Source: an uncultured Agathobacter sp. (lineage in GTDB: Bacteria; Bacillota; Clostridia; Lachnospirales; Lachnospiraceae). Taken from it: a stretch of DNA of 64,000 nucleotides. A model generated the notes under the pieces. That model saw only the letters and a program-made list of their open reading frames with translations, was not told the origin of the DNA and ran no database searches. The stretch is from NCBI GenBank assembly GCA_910587655.1, contig CAJUND010000002.1, positions 124,001-188,000 on the forward strand, read 5' to 3'. This document shows positions 1 through 9,012 of this stretch, one piece after another. The translations under genes and the position numbers were made by a program. The first letter of the stretch is position 1; each line of letters starts with the position of its first letter.

Positions 1-3000
1 TTTTGTGGAAAAGGCATACCAGGCGCTTACCGGCCAGAGCCTTGCAAAAGCAGAGAATGAGGGCGATTTCGGAACAAAAGACGCAGTATTTATTTATGAT
101 GCGGACAGTGAAAAAAAGCAGAATGAAGCAGTAAGCCGTATGGTTTTTGCTGACAGTACCCATGCCGCCGGAACAAAGAAAAATGTAAGCCTTGCAGCCT
201 CCGAAACGGATATTACGGCAGGAATCAGCCGGTTTGCAGTCGGTGTCAATGAAACCCGTACTTATGAGCTGCCGGAGTGGGCGACTGGTTTTTTATGGAG
301 CGGGGAGGAATGCGCTGCCTACTACGGGGTGCATGACGGCATCAGACAGGTGGTGCTTGGTTTTGATTTAAGGGAATCCGATTTTGCACTGCAGGCGGAA
401 TTTCCGGTATTTATGGCAAATGCGCTGGGGTTTCTGGGAGACAGTTCCCTGCTTGCCCAAAATGTATACGAAGCCGGTGAAAAAGTAATCTTTCATCCGC
501 AGCCGGATGTGGATACCGAAACACTTGCGGCAGATACCAAAAAGGCGGGAATCTATGAGGTAAATGCCGGAGGAAAAAAAGAATCCTATATCGTGCGGTT
601 TGCCTGTGCGGGGCAGTCGGACGGCAGAAAGATGGCAGAAAGCTTCGGGGAAACAGGTTCCTACAGGGGGCAGCTGGTAAGAAAGCAGCTTCGCAGTGTA
701 ATTCTTGTCATGGTACTGCTTTTGCTGCTTCTGGAGTGGATTTTGTATGTCAGGCAGATGCGTTACCGGGGAAAATTTTACCTTGCAGTCCGGGTAATTA
801 CGGTCCTGCTGGTGCTTGGCGCGGTACTTGGACTGTCCGTAAACCGGCGGTCTGCGGCAAATACCACAGTTTTTCTGGTGGATATTTCAAACAGCAATGA
901 GCAGAGCCTGGAACAGATGGACAGGTACCTGGCGGAAACGGTAAGTAAAATGCCGGACAAAAACCAGTACGGAATTGTAACCTTCGGAAGAAATTCCCTT
1001 GTGGAACAGTTTCTGACAGAAGAAAAGCATGTATCAAAGATTATGTCCATGCCCGATAAAACGGCAACCAATATGGAAGAGGCGATTTCCCGCGGACTGT
1101 CCATGATTCCGGACAACGGGGCAGGAAGGCTTGTGATACTGACAGACGGAAAGGAAACAAAGGGAAGCATTGCAAATACGGCTTCTGCGCTTGTGTCGCG
1201 TAATGTGGAGCTGCTGTCCCTTGTTTATGACGTGACGGGCGGAAAGGATACCTACATCGAAAATGTGGAGCTGCCGGACTATCTGTACGCCGGGGATTCC
1301 TATTCCATGACCGTGACCGTGGAAAGCAACTATGACACAGACGCCTCACTCCAGGTTCTGATGGGAACGGAATTAAAAAGTGAAACAAAGGTACATTTGA
1401 ACAAAGGCAGCAACCAGTTTGTGTTAAAGCAGAAGGTTTCCGGGGAAAATGTGGAAAGTTTCCAGGTACGGGTTGCGGCGCCGGGGGATACCTGTGAGGA
1501 AAACAACACATTTTCCGCATATTCCGTCGTGGACAGCATGCCGAAAATACTGGTGGTTACCGGTATGAAGGAAGACAACACCTATTTTAAGGCGCTGCTT
1601 ACGGCAGCCGGCTGCAATTACCAGACAGTGTCAGCGGTAAATGCACCGCAGTCCCTGGAGGAGATGCTGCAGTATAAGAGCATTATTCTGGAAAATGTAC
1701 ACCGCACGGATTTGCCGGAGGGATTTCTGGCAGGTGTGGACACTTATGTTAAGGATTACGGCTGCGGCATCATCTGCTGCGGCGGGGAAGAAAGCTATGC
1801 ATTAGGCGGTTACCGGGATACCGAGCTTGAAAAAGTGCTTCCTGTGGATATGCAGCTGCGCGGAACGAACCAGCTTCCTTCGCTTGGTATGGTAATGGTT
1901 ATCGACCACTCCGGGAGTATGTCGGATTCAGCGGAAGGCGCAGGCGGAGCCACAAATCTGGACCTTGCGATTGCCGCTGCAAATGCGGCAGTGGATGAAC
2001 TTCGGGACAGCGATTATGTGGGCGTTGTAACTTTTGATGATAAATTTACCTGGCAGCTGCCGATTAGAAATGCGGATGATAAAGATGAAATCCATCATAA
2101 AATTGAAACAGTGACAGAAGGCGGGGGTACCACCATAAAGCCGGCGCTCTGGTCCGCACTGGAAGAGATTAGGAAGTGTAAGGCGGATATCCGCCATGTG
2201 ATACTTCTGACGGACGGGGAAGGGGAAACGCGCGTTTTTTCCGATATTACGGTTGCCTATCTGGACGCCGGGGTTACGCTTTCCACAGTGGCTGTGGGAG
2301 ATTTTTCGGATACAAGGCTTTTGGAATCCCTTGCAGAAAGCTGCGGCGGCAGGTATTATTATTCAGATATATCAACGGATATTCCAAAGATTTTTGCACA
2401 GGAGGTGTTTTTAAGCGGGGATACCTATTTACAGAACGGTACATTTGCCCTTGCAGGAAACAGTAATGCCATTACAAAAGGGCTTTTTGCAGACGGCTGG
2501 CCGCCGGTCTACGGCTATGTCAGCGCAACCCCGAAAAAATCCGCCAATGTGCTGCTTGCCTCGGAAAAAGACGACCCGGTTCTTTCTGTGATGCAGTACG
2601 GACTGGGACATACCGTGGCGTGGAATACGGATGTAACGAACCAGTGGACGTCTGCACTGGCGCAGTCGGATGACTATGTCCAGCTCTGGAAACGGATGAT
2701 TGATTACAGTGCGGGAAACACATCGCTTGGCGAGGATTCTGTGGATGTAACCACGGCAGGCGGCAGAACGGAGATTGTATATCATGCAAAGGATTACGGG
2801 GAGCATACCACAGTTTCTGCTATTTATACCGACCCGGACGGCAGTACGCAGACCGTGAAGCTGAATGCATCGGCGCCGGGGGTGTACAGCGGCACCGTTG
2901 ATACCGAAATGACCGGAATTTATAACCTGAGCGTACAGCGGATGGAGGACGGGGAAACCCAAAACGCTGTCATGACCGCGGCAGTTGTACAGTATTCAGA

Positions 3001-3457
3001 TGAATATAAGTTTGCAAAAAACAGTGACAGGTTCCGGGCGTTTGTAAAACAGTACGGAAAGATGATTCAGCCGGAGGATAATTTCTGGAAGAAACTAAAG
3101 AAGGATGCGGCGGCAAAACTTGACCTTACCAGGTGGCTGTTACTTGCTGCCATACTCTGGTTTATAGCGGATATCGCATTCCGGCGGTTCAGCTTTGTTC
3201 CGTCAGACACAAAAGTGTACCGGATGACAGCGGCTTACCTGGAGGAAAGAAAAAGTGCGGCAGACACGCAGACGAAGAAACAGACTGCGGCGGTACAGGA
3301 AGAAACCAGGCAGACTGTTACAGAAAAGGAACATCCGGCAGAGGAAAAAACGGAACAGAAAAAGCGGAAGAAAAAGTCCGCAAAAAAGAAAAAGCAGGAG
3401 CCGCAGGCACTGGATACTTCCGCACTGCTTAAGAAAAAAGACCAGAGAAACCAGTAA
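1..3457 (+). CDS. Membrane VWA-domain protein with glutamine-amidotransferase-like domain (5' end cut off)
   Basis: The reading frame is open to the left edge (codon at 2-4 is TTT), so the GTG at position 5 is probably internal and the true start lies outside. In the visible 1150 residues there are two hydrophobic segments near 228-275, a first VWA-like domain (VFLVDISNSNEQS near 285, a degenerate MIDAS), a class-I-amidotransferase-like stretch (GIICCGGEESYALGG near 590), and a second VWA domain with a full MIDAS motif DHSGSMS near 635. A C-terminal membrane helix (WLLLAAILWFIADIAF) is followed by a Lys/Glu-rich cytoplasmic tail. This resembles BatA-like membrane proteins fused to a DUF1355-type domain. 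The role is unknown; surface metal-dependent binding or a partnership with the following ATPase is inference. Confidence 0.8.
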   Translation, partial: FVEKAYQALTGQSLAKAENEGDFGTKDAVFIYDADSEKKQNEAVSRMVFADSTHAAGTKKNVSLAASETDITAGISRFAVGVNETRTYELPEWATGFLWSGEECAAYYGVHDGIRQVVLGFDLRESDFALQAEFPVFMANALGFLGDSSLLAQNVYEAGEKVIFHPQPDVDTETLAADTKKAGIYEVNAGGKKESYIVRFACAGQSDGRKMAESFGETGSYRGQLVRKQLRSVILVMVLLLLLLEWILYVRQMRYRGKFYLAVRVITVLLVLGAVLGLSVNRRSAANTTVFLVDISNSNEQSLEQMDRYLAETVSKMPDKNQYGIVTFGRNSLVEQFLTEEKHVSKIMSMPDKTATNMEEAISRGLSMIPDNGAGRLVILTDGKETKGSIANTASALVSRNVELLSLVYDVTGGKDTYIENVELPDYLYAGDSYSMTVTVESNYDTDASLQVLMGTELKSETKVHLNKGSNQFVLKQKVSGENVESFQVRVAAPGDTCEENNTFSAYSVVDSMPKILVVTGMKEDNTYFKALLTAAGCNYQTVSAVNAPQSLEEMLQYKSIILENVHRTDLPEGFLAGVDTYVKDYGCGIICCGGEESYALGGYRDTELEKVLPVDMQLRGTNQLPSLGMVMVIDHSGSMSDSAEGAGGATNLDLAIAAANAAVDELRDSDYVGVVTFDDKFTWQLPIRNADDKDEIHHKIETVTEGGGTTIKPALWSALEEIRKCKADIRHVILLTDGEGETRVFSDITVAYLDAGVTLSTVAVGDFSDTRLLESLAESCGGRYYYSDISTDIPKIFAQEVFLSGDTYLQNGTFALAGNSNAITKGLFADGWPPVYGYVSATPKKSANVLLASEKDDPVLSVMQYGLGHTVAWNTDVTNQWTSALAQSDDYVQLWKRMIDYSAGNTSLGEDSVDVTTAGGRTEIVYHAKDYGEHTTVSAIYTDPDGSTQTVKLNASAPGVYSGTVDTEMTGIYNLSVQRMEDGETQNAVMTAAVVQYSDEYKFAKNSDRFRAFVKQYGKMIQPEDNFWKKLKKDAAAKLDLTRWLLLAAILWFIADIAFRRFSFVPSDTKVYRMTAAYLEERKSAADTQTKKQTAAVQEETRQTVTEKEHPAEEKTEQKKRKKKSAKKKKQEPQALDTSALLKKKDQRNQ

Positions 3458-3484
3458 TGCAACAGTGAATTGAAGGAGAAAAAA

Positions 3485-5218
3485 ATGCAGACATCAAAAG
3501 ATTTACAAAACCAGCTCAGGAGTATTGACCGCAAAAGCTATCCGGCATATAAATCCCTGCGCGGGAGCTACCAGTTTCCGGATTTTGTGCTGAACATCGA
3601 CCATGTACAGGGGGATCCGTTTGCTGCACCTTCCCATATCAGTGTTTCTGTGCAGGGACAGAGGGCAGGTTTTCCGGATTACTGTATCAGGGACGAGCTG
3701 ACAAGAAATGCGCTGGCAGATTATCTGACGCGCCGGTTTTATGAGCAGGTCGGACGGTTTACCTTTAAGGCAAAGGGGTCTGGCAAAAGCGGTCTGATAT
3801 CTGTCACGCACTGCGGACAGGAGGTATTAAGACGAAGCGCCTGCGAGGTTACGGAAAAAGGGATTATTTCACGTTTTTCCGTGGGTTTTCCGGCAAACGG
3901 ACGTACCATAAATGCGAGGGAGCTGGAGAAAATTTTATTTGACTATATTCCCGCATGTGTCCAGAAATCCTTTTCTTATAAAAATCTGGATGCCGGGGAA
4001 GTAAAATCAGCCATTGAGCTTGCAGAAGACCAGGCATATATCCGCGCACAGCTTAAGGAACGAAACCTTGCGGCATTTGTTGCAGATTCTTCCATACTTC
4101 CGCGGGAAAGCGGGATTTCCCAGCGGCCGATGAAGTCTTCGGTTCCTTTTACTTCACCGGATTCCCTGCGGATTACCATGAACCTGCCGCATAAGGGGGC
4201 GGTTACCGGAATGGGAATTAAAAACGGGATTACCCTGATTGTCGGGGGCGGCTACCACGGCAAGTCCACCCTGTTAAACGCGCTGGAGCTTGGGGTGTAT
4301 AACCATATCGCAGGTGACGGAAGGGAATATGTTATCACGGATGAGACGGCACTGAAACTGCGCTCTGAGGACGGGCGGTTTATTAAGGACGTGGATATTT
4401 CCCTGTTTATCAATGACCTGCCGAACAAAAAGGATACGCACAGCTTTTCCACGGAGGATGCCAGCGGCAGTACCTCGCAGGCAGCAGGAATTGTGGAGGG
4501 CATGGAGGCAGGAAGCAGGGTGTTTTTACTGGATGAGGATACCTCTGCAACTAATTTTATGGTAAGGGATGCATTTATGCAGCGTGTGGTAAGTCCGGAC
4601 AAAGAGCCGATTACCCCGTTTTTGTCCCGTGCGCAGGCGATTTATGAAAAAGCAGGAATTTCCACAATTCTGGTTGCCGGAAGCTCCGGCGCATTTTTCC
4701 ATATTGCGGATACCGTGCTGCAGATGGACAATTACCGTCCGGTGGATATCACAGAAAAAGCGAAAAAAATGTGTGCGGATTTTCCGCTTCCGGATGAGCC
4801 GGCGAAAGATTTTGCCATGCCAGAAAGCAGCCGTATCATGACAGTGGACAAAACAAAGCTGCCTGGCCGCAGGGATTACCGCAGCGGCGCCGTAAAAAAT
4901 GACGGACAGCAGCGGCTGAAAGTAAAGGTCCAGGGAAAGGACGGCTTTGTTCTGGGAAAACAGACCGTGGACCTGCGTTATATTGAGCAGCTGACTGATA
5001 CTGAGCAGACAGCAGCGCTTGGACTGCTGCTTAAATATGCGGTGGAACATCTGGTGGACGGAAAGAAAACGCTTGGGGAAATAGCAGAATACCTGGGCGC
5101 ACAGCTTGATAAAAAGGGACTTTCCGTTTTTGCAGAGGGAGGTTATATACCAGGAGGATATGCCATTCCGCGTGTTCAGGAGATTTATTCCTGCTTAAAC
5201 CGTTATCGGAGGGGGTAG
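3485..5218 (+). CDS. ABC-ATPase-like P-loop protein (PF09818 type)
   Basis: A 577-residue soluble P-loop ATPase. The ATG at 3485 is chosen over the in-frame TTG at 3470 because AAGGAGA sits just ahead of it. The Walker A motif GGGYHGKSTL lies near residue 258 and a Walker B-like LLDEDTSATNF near 350; the SFSTEDASGSTSQAAG segment between them is typical of the ABC-ATPase-domain family of uncharacterised bacterial proteins. It has no transmembrane helix. It starts 27 bases after the VWA gene, so the two are probably cotranscribed. Assignment to the family is confident; substrate and function are not known. Confidence 0.85.
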   Translation: MQTSKDLQNQLRSIDRKSYPAYKSLRGSYQFPDFVLNIDHVQGDPFAAPSHISVSVQGQRAGFPDYCIRDELTRNALADYLTRRFYEQVGRFTFKAKGSGKSGLISVTHCGQEVLRRSACEVTEKGIISRFSVGFPANGRTINARELEKILFDYIPACVQKSFSYKNLDAGEVKSAIELAEDQAYIRAQLKERNLAAFVADSSILPRESGISQRPMKSSVPFTSPDSLRITMNLPHKGAVTGMGIKNGITLIVGGGYHGKSTLLNALELGVYNHIAGDGREYVITDETALKLRSEDGRFIKDVDISLFINDLPNKKDTHSFSTEDASGSTSQAAGIVEGMEAGSRVFLLDEDTSATNFMVRDAFMQRVVSPDKEPITPFLSRAQAIYEKAGISTILVAGSSGAFFHIADTVLQMDNYRPVDITEKAKKMCADFPLPDEPAKDFAMPESSRIMTVDKTKLPGRRDYRSGAVKNDGQQRLKVKVQGKDGFVLGKQTVDLRYIEQLTDTEQTAALGLLLKYAVEHLVDGKKTLGEIAEYLGAQLDKKGLSVFAEGGYIPGGYAIPRVQEIYSCLNRYRRG

Positions 5219-5274
5219 GAAGAAACTGGGTACAGGCTGTGCCTGATGATTTGCCGGATAAATGTAAAATATGG

Positions 5275-5303
5275 TTGTGAAATGGAAACAACTGTGTTAT
5301 ATT
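5275..5303 (+). promoter_or_regulatory. Sigma-A-type promoter of the holin-like toxin
   Basis: TTGTGA at 5275-5280 and TATATT at 5298-5303 are separated by 17 bases. Transcription would start near 5310 and give a leader of about 68 bases ahead of the small toxin ORF. Confidence 0.65.
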
Positions 5304-5340
5304 AATGAAACGGATACAGCCGTGTTACAAGGTGGATAAG

Positions 5341-5369
5341 CCTCCCGGACTTTGTAAAAAGAGGGGAGG
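5341..5369 (+). promoter_or_regulatory. Leader hairpin sequestering the toxin ribosome-binding site
   Basis: CCTCCC at 5341-5346 is complementary to GGGAGG at 5364-5369, which is the ribosome-binding site of the small ORF starting at 5378. Masking of the SD by an upstream anti-SD is a common property of type I toxin mRNAs. Seen directly; its role is inferred. Confidence 0.6.
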
Positions 5370-5377
5370 TGGTGCAT

Positions 5378-5476
5378 ATGAGTACATACGAAGTATTGAC
5401 ATTGTTAATTCTTTTCGGAACGTTTCTCATTGCGCTGCTTGCCTATTTGGATAATAGGAATAACAAGCGAAAATAA
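5378..5476 (+). CDS. Putative holin-like / Fst-type small membrane toxin (32 aa)
   Basis: A 32-codon ORF with a strong GGGGAGG ribosome-binding site 8 bases upstream. The peptide starts MSTYEVLTLLILFG, has a single hydrophobic helix (about residues 7-24), then a polar basic tail DNRNNKRK. This matches the layout of putative holin-like toxins (Hol_Tox) and of the 33-residue Fst toxins of par loci: a short N-terminus, one membrane helix and a charged C-terminus. Such peptides insert in the membrane and are held silent by an antisense RNA. A convergent antisense promoter and terminator lie just downstream. No toxicity can be shown from sequence alone. Confidence 0.75.
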   Translation: MSTYEVLTLLILFGTFLIALLAYLDNRNNKRK

Positions 5477-5563
5477 ATAAGCCTGCCTTGTATTCTTGAC
5501 CGGATCAAGGCAGGCTTAAAAACCTGTAAGGGAGGTCAACCACAATGTGGGCGGCTGCTTCCT
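5468..5563 (-). ncRNA. Candidate antisense RNA antitoxin of the type I locus
   Basis: Predicted from a minus-strand promoter (5570-5598) and a minus-strand intrinsic terminator (5478-5518 stem plus U-rich run). The RNA would be about 95 nt and converge on the toxin gene, ending at its stop codon. It contains ACCUCCC (complement of 5531-5537), exactly complementary to the GGGAGGU at the toxin SD (5364-5370). In the known par locus of plasmid pAD1, toxin and antitoxin RNAs converge on a shared terminator and pair through short repeats at the toxin initiation region; this locus has the same layout. Confidence 0.6.
5478..5518 (-). terminator. Intrinsic terminator between toxin and antitoxin
   Basis: A 13-bp perfect stem (5478-5490 with 5506-5518, core AAGCCTGCCTTG) and 15-nt loop. 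On the minus strand it is followed by a U-rich tract (TATTTATTTT); on the plus strand it is followed by A residues. It is therefore best as terminator of the antisense RNA, though it can also fold in the toxin mRNA. Confidence 0.75.
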
Positions 5564-5569
5564 CTATTT

Positions 5570-5598
5570 ACTATATCATACATAAGATACACTTTCAA
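5570..5598 (-). promoter_or_regulatory. Promoter of the antisense RNA
   Basis: On the minus strand TTGAAA (5598-5593) and TATAGT (5575-5570) are separated by 17 bases, giving a start near 5563. The rest of the 5519-5709 gap holds no ORF I would trust. Confidence 0.65.
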
Positions 5599-5658
5599 GT
5601 TTATCTCTCTTAAAACAGCAGAAATTAACCTGAAAATACAACAGATGTAACTTTAAAG

Positions 5659-5709
5659 AAAGGACATGCCGCAGAACACCGCTTACAAAAACTGCGGCGA
5701 CAAAAAACA
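5659..5709 (+). promoter_or_regulatory. gltX translation-initiation region with a hairpin between SD and start codon
   Basis: The only good ribosome-binding site ahead of gltX, AAAGGA at 5659-5664, lies 45 bases from the ATG at 5710. In between is a 7-bp perfect stem, GCCGCAG (5668-5674) with CTGCGGC (5692-5698), loop 17 nt. Folding removes 31 bases and leaves an effective spacing of about 14. Confidence 0.5.
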
Positions 5710-7173
5710 ATGAGTAAAGTCAGAACCAGATTTGCACCAAGCCCGACCGGAAGAATGCATGTGGGAAATCTCCGCACAGCACTGTATGCCTATCTTGTGG
5801 CAAAGCATGCGGGCGGTGATTTTATATTAAGAATCGAGGATACCGACCAGGAACGCTATATGGAAGGCGCGGTGGACATTATTTACCGTACTTTAAAGGA
5901 AACCGGGCTGGTTCATGACGAGGGACCGGATAAGGACGGGGGAGTCGGACCATATGTGCAGAGTAAGAGGCAGGAGCAGGGAATTTACCTGGAATATGCA
6001 AAGAAACTGATAGAAAAAGGCGAAGCTTATTACTGTTTCTGCGATAAAGAACGTCTGGACAACTTAAAAACCACTGTGGCGGGCAAGGAAATTTCTATTT
6101 ACGACAAGCACTGTCTGTCACTGTCCAAAGAAGAGGTGGAAGCAAACCTTGCCGCAGGAAAGCCGTATGTGATACGGCAGAATAACCCGACGGAAGGAAC
6201 CACCACCTTCTGTGATGAAATTTATGGCGACATTACCGTGGATAATGCGGAACTGGATGATATGATACTGATAAAATCCGACGGTTATCCAACCTACAAT
6301 TTTGCCAACGTGGTGGACGACCATCTGATGGGGATTACCCATGTGGTGCGCGGCAACGAATACCTGTCATCATCACCGAAGTACAACCGGCTGTATGAGG
6401 CGTTTGGATGGGAAGTGCCGGTATATATCCACTGTCCGCTGATTACCGATGAAAACCACCAGAAGCTTTCCAAACGGTGCGGACATTCCTCCTTTGAGGA
6501 TTTAATCGAACAGGGATTTCTGACAGAAACCGTGGTAAACTTTGTGGCTCTGCTGGGCTGGAGTCCTGCAGACAACCAGGAAATTATGACAATGCAGGAG
6601 ATGACCGCTAAATTTGATTATCTTCATATGAGCAAATCGCCCGCCGTGTTTGACTATACCAAATTAAAATGGATGAACGGCGAATACCTGAAAAAAATGG
6701 ATGCCAACCAGTTTTATGAAATGGCGCTTCCTTACATGAAAGAGGTTATTACAAAGGATTACGACTTTCAAAAGATTGCCCGGATGGTACAGACGCGTAT
6801 CGAAATTTTTCCGGATATCAGGGAGCATATCGACTTTTTTGAGGAGCTTCCGGAGTATGATGCGGCAATGTACACCCATAAAAAAATGAAAACGAATGAA
6901 CAGACAAGTCTTGAGGTATTAACAGAGCTTCTGCCGGTTTTGGAGGCGCAGGAGGACTATGGCAATGACGCGCTGTATCAGACACTGTTAAAATACGTGG
7001 AAGAAAAGGGCTGCAAAAACGGTTACGTTATGTGGCCGCTGCGTACAGCCGTATCCGGGAAACAGATGACGCCCGGAGGCGCGACAGAGCTTATGGAAGT
7101 ACTGGGAAAAGAAGAATCCCTTGCCCGTATCCGCAAGGGAATCAAGCTTCTTGGGGGTACAGATGAATTATAA
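5710..7173 (+). CDS. gltX: Glutamate--tRNA ligase
   Basis: Class I aminoacyl-tRNA synthetase (487 aa, family usual length) that charges tRNA-Glu, and in bacteria lacking GlnRS also tRNA-Gln for later amidation. The N-terminus has the HIGH-type signature within APSPTGRMHVGN and the KMSKS-type loop as KLSKR near residue 253; the C-terminal anticodon-binding part follows. The next gene starts inside its last codons, so they are probably translated together. Its own initiation region is unusual (see hairpin entry). Confidence 0.97.
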   Translation: MSKVRTRFAPSPTGRMHVGNLRTALYAYLVAKHAGGDFILRIEDTDQERYMEGAVDIIYRTLKETGLVHDEGPDKDGGVGPYVQSKRQEQGIYLEYAKKLIEKGEAYYCFCDKERLDNLKTTVAGKEISIYDKHCLSLSKEEVEANLAAGKPYVIRQNNPTEGTTTFCDEIYGDITVDNAELDDMILIKSDGYPTYNFANVVDDHLMGITHVVRGNEYLSSSPKYNRLYEAFGWEVPVYIHCPLITDENHQKLSKRCGHSSFEDLIEQGFLTETVVNFVALLGWSPADNQEIMTMQEMTAKFDYLHMSKSPAVFDYTKLKWMNGEYLKKMDANQFYEMALPYMKEVITKDYDFQKIARMVQTRIEIFPDIREHIDFFEELPEYDAAMYTHKKMKTNEQTSLEVLTELLPVLEAQEDYGNDALYQTLLKYVEEKGCKNGYVMWPLRTAVSGKQMTPGGATELMEVLGKEESLARIRKGIKLLGGTDEL

Positions 7174-8995
7174 TCAGTCTCAGCAGACGGCCATCTCACA
7201 CCGGGATGGTCCGATGCTTGTTCTGGCGGGACCCGGTTCCGGAAAGACCGCCGTAATTACCCAGAGGACAGTCAGTTTAATAGAAGAGTACGGGGTGAAT
7301 CCGGCAAATATTCTTGTGATTACATTCACCCGTGCAGCGGCACAGGAAATGAAGCAGCGTTTTCTGGAAAAGACAGGGGAGGGCAGTACCCGTGTGACTT
7401 TTGGAACCTTTCATGCCGTTTTTTTTATGGTACTCAAATATGCCTATCATTTTGAGGGCAGCAATATTGTAACAGAGGACAAAAGATACCAGTTTATGCG
7501 TGAAATCCTGTCCCGCCACCATCTGGACTGCCAGGATGAAAACGAACTGGTGGCAGATCTTCTTTCCGAGATATCACAAATAAAAAATGAGCGGATTCCG
7601 CTCGAAAGCTTCTATTCCAGCCACTGCGGGGAAGACGTGTTCCGGAAAATCTATGCGGCTTATGACAGATGCTTAAAACAGCACAGGCTGATAGATTATG
7701 ACGATATGCTGACTTATACCTATGAGCTTTTTTCCCAGAGGAAGGATATTCTTCTGGCATGGCAGAAAAAGTACCGTTATATTCTGATTGATGAATTTCA
7801 GGATATCAATCCCATCCAGTGGGACATTATGAAAATGCTTGCGGCAAGGGAGCAGAATCTTTTTATCGTAGGTGATGACGACCAGTCCATCTACCGTTTC
7901 CGCGGTTCAAAACCGGAAATTATGCTTGGGTTTAAGAAAGATTACCCTTCGGCAAAGCAGGTGGCATTAAGCATGAACTACCGCTGTGCAAAATCCATTA
8001 CAGAGGCAGCGAAAAATCTCGTATCCCATAATAAAAAGCGTTATCCCAAAGAAATACAGGCATATAAAGAAGATGCAGGAGCTGTTGTCTTTGAACAGTT
8101 TGAGGACCAGCAGAGGGAGTGCAGTTATATTGCCGAGAGTATCAGAAAGGCGCATGAAAGAGGCGTGCCTTATGAAAGAATGGCAGTGCTGTTTCGTACA
8201 AACACCCAGCCGCACCGGCTGATGGAAAAGCTGGTATCAGTAAACATTCCGTTCCAGGCGAAGGACAGGATTCCGAATCTTTACGACCACTGGATTGCAA
8301 GGGATTTTTTAACCTACATAAGGCTTGCACAGGGCAGTGATAAAAGAGCCGATTTTTTATCCGTCATGAACAAACCGAACCGCTATATCGGGCGTGACAG
8401 CCTGTACGGGGAAGAAATCGAGTTTGGCGAGTGGATGAAAATGTACGACGAACAGCCGTGGATTGCAAAGCGGATTGAGCAGATGTGGCATGACGTGAAG
8501 CTGTTAAACAACATGAGCCCGTATGCCGCAGTTAATTTTATCAGGCGCGGAATCGGCTATGACGACTATATTGCGGATTATGCGGATTACAGAAATGCAG
8601 ACAAGGAAGAACTGTATGAAACCGCAGATGAAATCCTTTCCGCAGCCAAAAATTATAAGACGCTTGAAGAATGGTTTACCCATATAGAGGAATATAAAAC
8701 CGAATTAAAAAAGCAGGCGGAAAAAAACAGACGTGCGGAACATGCCGTTACGCTTGCCACACTGCACAGTTCCAAGGGACTGGAATTTAACCAGGTGTTT
8801 CTTCTGGATGCCAGTGAAGGAGTTATGCCGTATAAAAAGGCGGTGCTGGAAGCGGATATCGAAGAGGAGCGGAGACTTTTTTATGTGGGAATGACACGGG
8901 CAGAGGAAAAACTGACCATCTGCTCGGTGAAAATGATTGGAAACAAAGAAACCGGTCCTTCCCGGTTTATCAGGGAATGCAGTATGCCTGCATAA
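7163..8995 (+). CDS. UvrD/PcrA-family ATP-dependent DNA helicase
   Basis: A 610-residue superfamily 1A helicase. All motifs are present: Walker A GPGSGKT near residue 23, motif II LIDEFQDINPIQ near 210, motif III VGDDDQSIYRFRGS near 235, motif V TLHSSKGLEF near 545, motif VI FYVGMTRAEE near 580. The ATG at 7163 overlaps the last codons of gltX by 11 bases and is preceded by a G-rich SD (GGGGGT); a further upstream start would run deep into gltX. It is shorter than PcrA (about 740 aa) and lacks a long C-terminal RNA-polymerase-binding tail, so it is a PcrA/UvrD-like paralogue rather than PcrA itself. Role: unwinding in DNA repair or recombination. Confidence 0.88.
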   Translation: MNYNQSQQTAISHRDGPMLVLAGPGSGKTAVITQRTVSLIEEYGVNPANILVITFTRAAAQEMKQRFLEKTGEGSTRVTFGTFHAVFFMVLKYAYHFEGSNIVTEDKRYQFMREILSRHHLDCQDENELVADLLSEISQIKNERIPLESFYSSHCGEDVFRKIYAAYDRCLKQHRLIDYDDMLTYTYELFSQRKDILLAWQKKYRYILIDEFQDINPIQWDIMKMLAAREQNLFIVGDDDQSIYRFRGSKPEIMLGFKKDYPSAKQVALSMNYRCAKSITEAAKNLVSHNKKRYPKEIQAYKEDAGAVVFEQFEDQQRECSYIAESIRKAHERGVPYERMAVLFRTNTQPHRLMEKLVSVNIPFQAKDRIPNLYDHWIARDFLTYIRLAQGSDKRADFLSVMNKPNRYIGRDSLYGEEIEFGEWMKMYDEQPWIAKRIEQMWHDVKLLNNMSPYAAVNFIRRGIGYDDYIADYADYRNADKEELYETADEILSAAKNYKTLEEWFTHIEEYKTELKKQAEKNRRAEHAVTLATLHSSKGLEFNQVFLLDASEGVMPYKKAVLEADIEEERRLFYVGMTRAEEKLTICSVKMIGNKETGPSRFIRECSMPA

Positions 8996-9011
8996 AGCAG
9001 GCATACATTTT
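8982..9011 (+). terminator. Terminator overlapping the helicase stop codon
   Basis: A 10-bp perfect stem GTATGCCTGC (8982-8991) with GCAGGCATAC (8997-9006), loop ATAAA, followed by ATTTT. The left arm codes for the last residues of the helicase and the loop contains part of the stop. It lies between two convergent genes and could stop transcription from both sides, although the minus-strand side lacks a U-run. Confidence 0.6.
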
Positions 9012-9012
9012 C

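Noticed and set aside
5..7. GTG at position 5 as the start of the VWA gene
   Set aside because: The frame is open to the window edge and the protein begins in mid-domain, so the gene most likely starts outside.
5378..5476. Holin-like peptide as a prophage remnant
   Set aside because: No phage genes, integrase or attachment site nearby; the antisense promoter and terminator fit a type I toxin locus better.
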